NCBI GenBank assembly: GCA_030765405.1
Contig: JAVCCP010000052.1
Coordinates: 1-51,137 of the forward strand
DNA from: Candidatus Ancaeobacter aquaticus
GTDB lineage: Bacteria; Auribacterota; Ancaeobacteria; Ancaeobacterales; Ancaeobacteraceae
Direction: 5' to 3'
DNA: 51,137 nt
Below the pieces are notes generated by a model. It was not told the DNA's origin. It worked only from the letters and a program-made list of their open reading frames with translations, and did no database searches. The translations under genes were made by a program, and so were the position numbers. Below, in pieces: positions 50,866 through 51,137 of this stretch. Numbering within the stretch: position 1 is the first letter of the stretch; every line of letters starts with the position of its first letter.

Positions 50866-51018
50866 AATCTAAACCTATTTAAATTTTTTGTCTGTATTTT
50901 AGACATCATACAACATGATATTTAAGGGGCTCCCCAATGTCAAGACCAGTTTTAAAGAAAGTTAAGATATAATAGTAGTAGTGGTTTCTCTTTCTTTTTT
51001 TGCTTCTTTTTTTCGTAA

Positions 51019-51137
51019 CTACTCAGGTACCCTGTATAGTATTGGCATAAAGGGTTTGTCGGCAATGGCATCAGAGAGAACTCCAATGGGATTAACAGAG
51101 TTCTTTTTTGCGGTTGATATGTAGCTGCGGATACGGC
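51019..51137 (-). CDS. IS66-family transposase, C-terminal end (partial)
   Basis: Minus-strand codons entering from the right edge read RIRSYISTAKKNSVNP then GVLSDAIADKPFMPILYRV and stop at TAG 51019-51021. The IRSYIST-K block followed by a short helix and a K-P-F-x-P end is the usual C-terminus of IS66 TnpC proteins. After the TAG the same frame stays open for 18 codons, so the amber may be a mutation. The AT-rich stretch 50866-51018 holds no other gene; GGGGCTCCCC near 50935 could mark the element end, unproven. Confidence 0.65.
   Translation of the reverse strand, partial: RIRSYISTAKKNSVNPIGVLSDAIADKPFMPILYRVPE

Noticed and set aside
1-51137. CRISPR arrays, tRNA or rRNA genes, phage structural genes
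   Set aside because: No regularly spaced repeats, no cloverleaf-like or rRNA sequence and no capsid, tail or terminase genes were seen on either strand.

Overview
AT-rich bacterial chromosomal window dominated by one very large, single-direction surface-polysaccharide locus. An exosortase with its EpsI partner, a lipoprotein with a lipobox, an undecaprenyl-phosphate sugar-phosphate transferase and a Wzx/Wzy pair indicate a Gram-negative, envelope-building bacterium. The combination of exosortase/EpsI, an EPS-associated MarR-type regulator, a DUF4091 lipoprotein and Leptospira-like surface-carbohydrate enzymes fits poorly studied environmental lineages (for example Omnitrophota or relatives). 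That placement is inference; there is no rRNA or other phylogenetic marker here except truA.

Layout. 1-6461: accessory flank. It holds the 5' end of a REP-associated tyrosine transposase, a DUF4143 AAA ATPase on the plus strand, a palindromic MITE-like element that truncates a CoA-binding gene, a DUF218 protein, an epsI remnant, hicB-hicA, a winged-helix/HATPase/DUF4325 regulator with twin operators, and an abiEi-abiEii pair with its own promoter and operator. Three gene 3' ends in this stretch (2504, 3427, 6462) share the same C-terminal HMKDTE codons and a 14-bp DNA core. This suggests the two toxin-antitoxin blocks were added next to epsI by recombination at that core.

6462-45003: about 38.5 kb of minus-strand genes, most separated by a few bases or overlapping, read from the MarR-type regulator at 45003 downwards. 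In transcription order they are: complete CMP-legionaminic acid synthesis by the GDP route (legB, legC, legH, legI, legG, ptmE, legF); a possible nonulosonate glycosyltransferase; Wzx flippase; an eight-gene, mostly overlapping cassette of unknown product (2-hydroxyacid dehydrogenase, radical SAM, CMP-transferase, TIM-barrel isomerase, HisC-like aminotransferase, hexapeptide acyltransferase, SDR, HAD phosphatase); a large surface-carbohydrate protein; CDP-6-deoxyhexose genes (rfbF, rfbG, 3,5-epimerase-like, reductase-like SDR); a GT2; Wzy; a second radical SAM; two GT4s; UDP-L-FucNAc genes (fnlB, fnlA, fnlC); a wbpV/wbpL/wbpM-like initiating set; a DUF4091 lipoprotein; exosortase; epsI. Together they would build a lipid-linked repeat unit on an N-acetylamino-6-deoxyhexose base, add FucNAc, a CDP-derived deoxyhexose, legionaminic acid and probably an unusual CMP-activated residue, then flip and polymerise it.

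45065-51137: truA, a polysaccharide deacetylase, a GNAT-like protein, a decayed acyltransferase, and a KAS III/ACP/ketoreductase trio that could supply a 3-hydroxyacyl group for sugar N-acylation. An orphan MNT-type nucleotidyltransferase with a lost catalytic Asp follows, then the 3' end of an IS66-type transposase at the right edge. No tRNA, rRNA or CRISPR array was seen.
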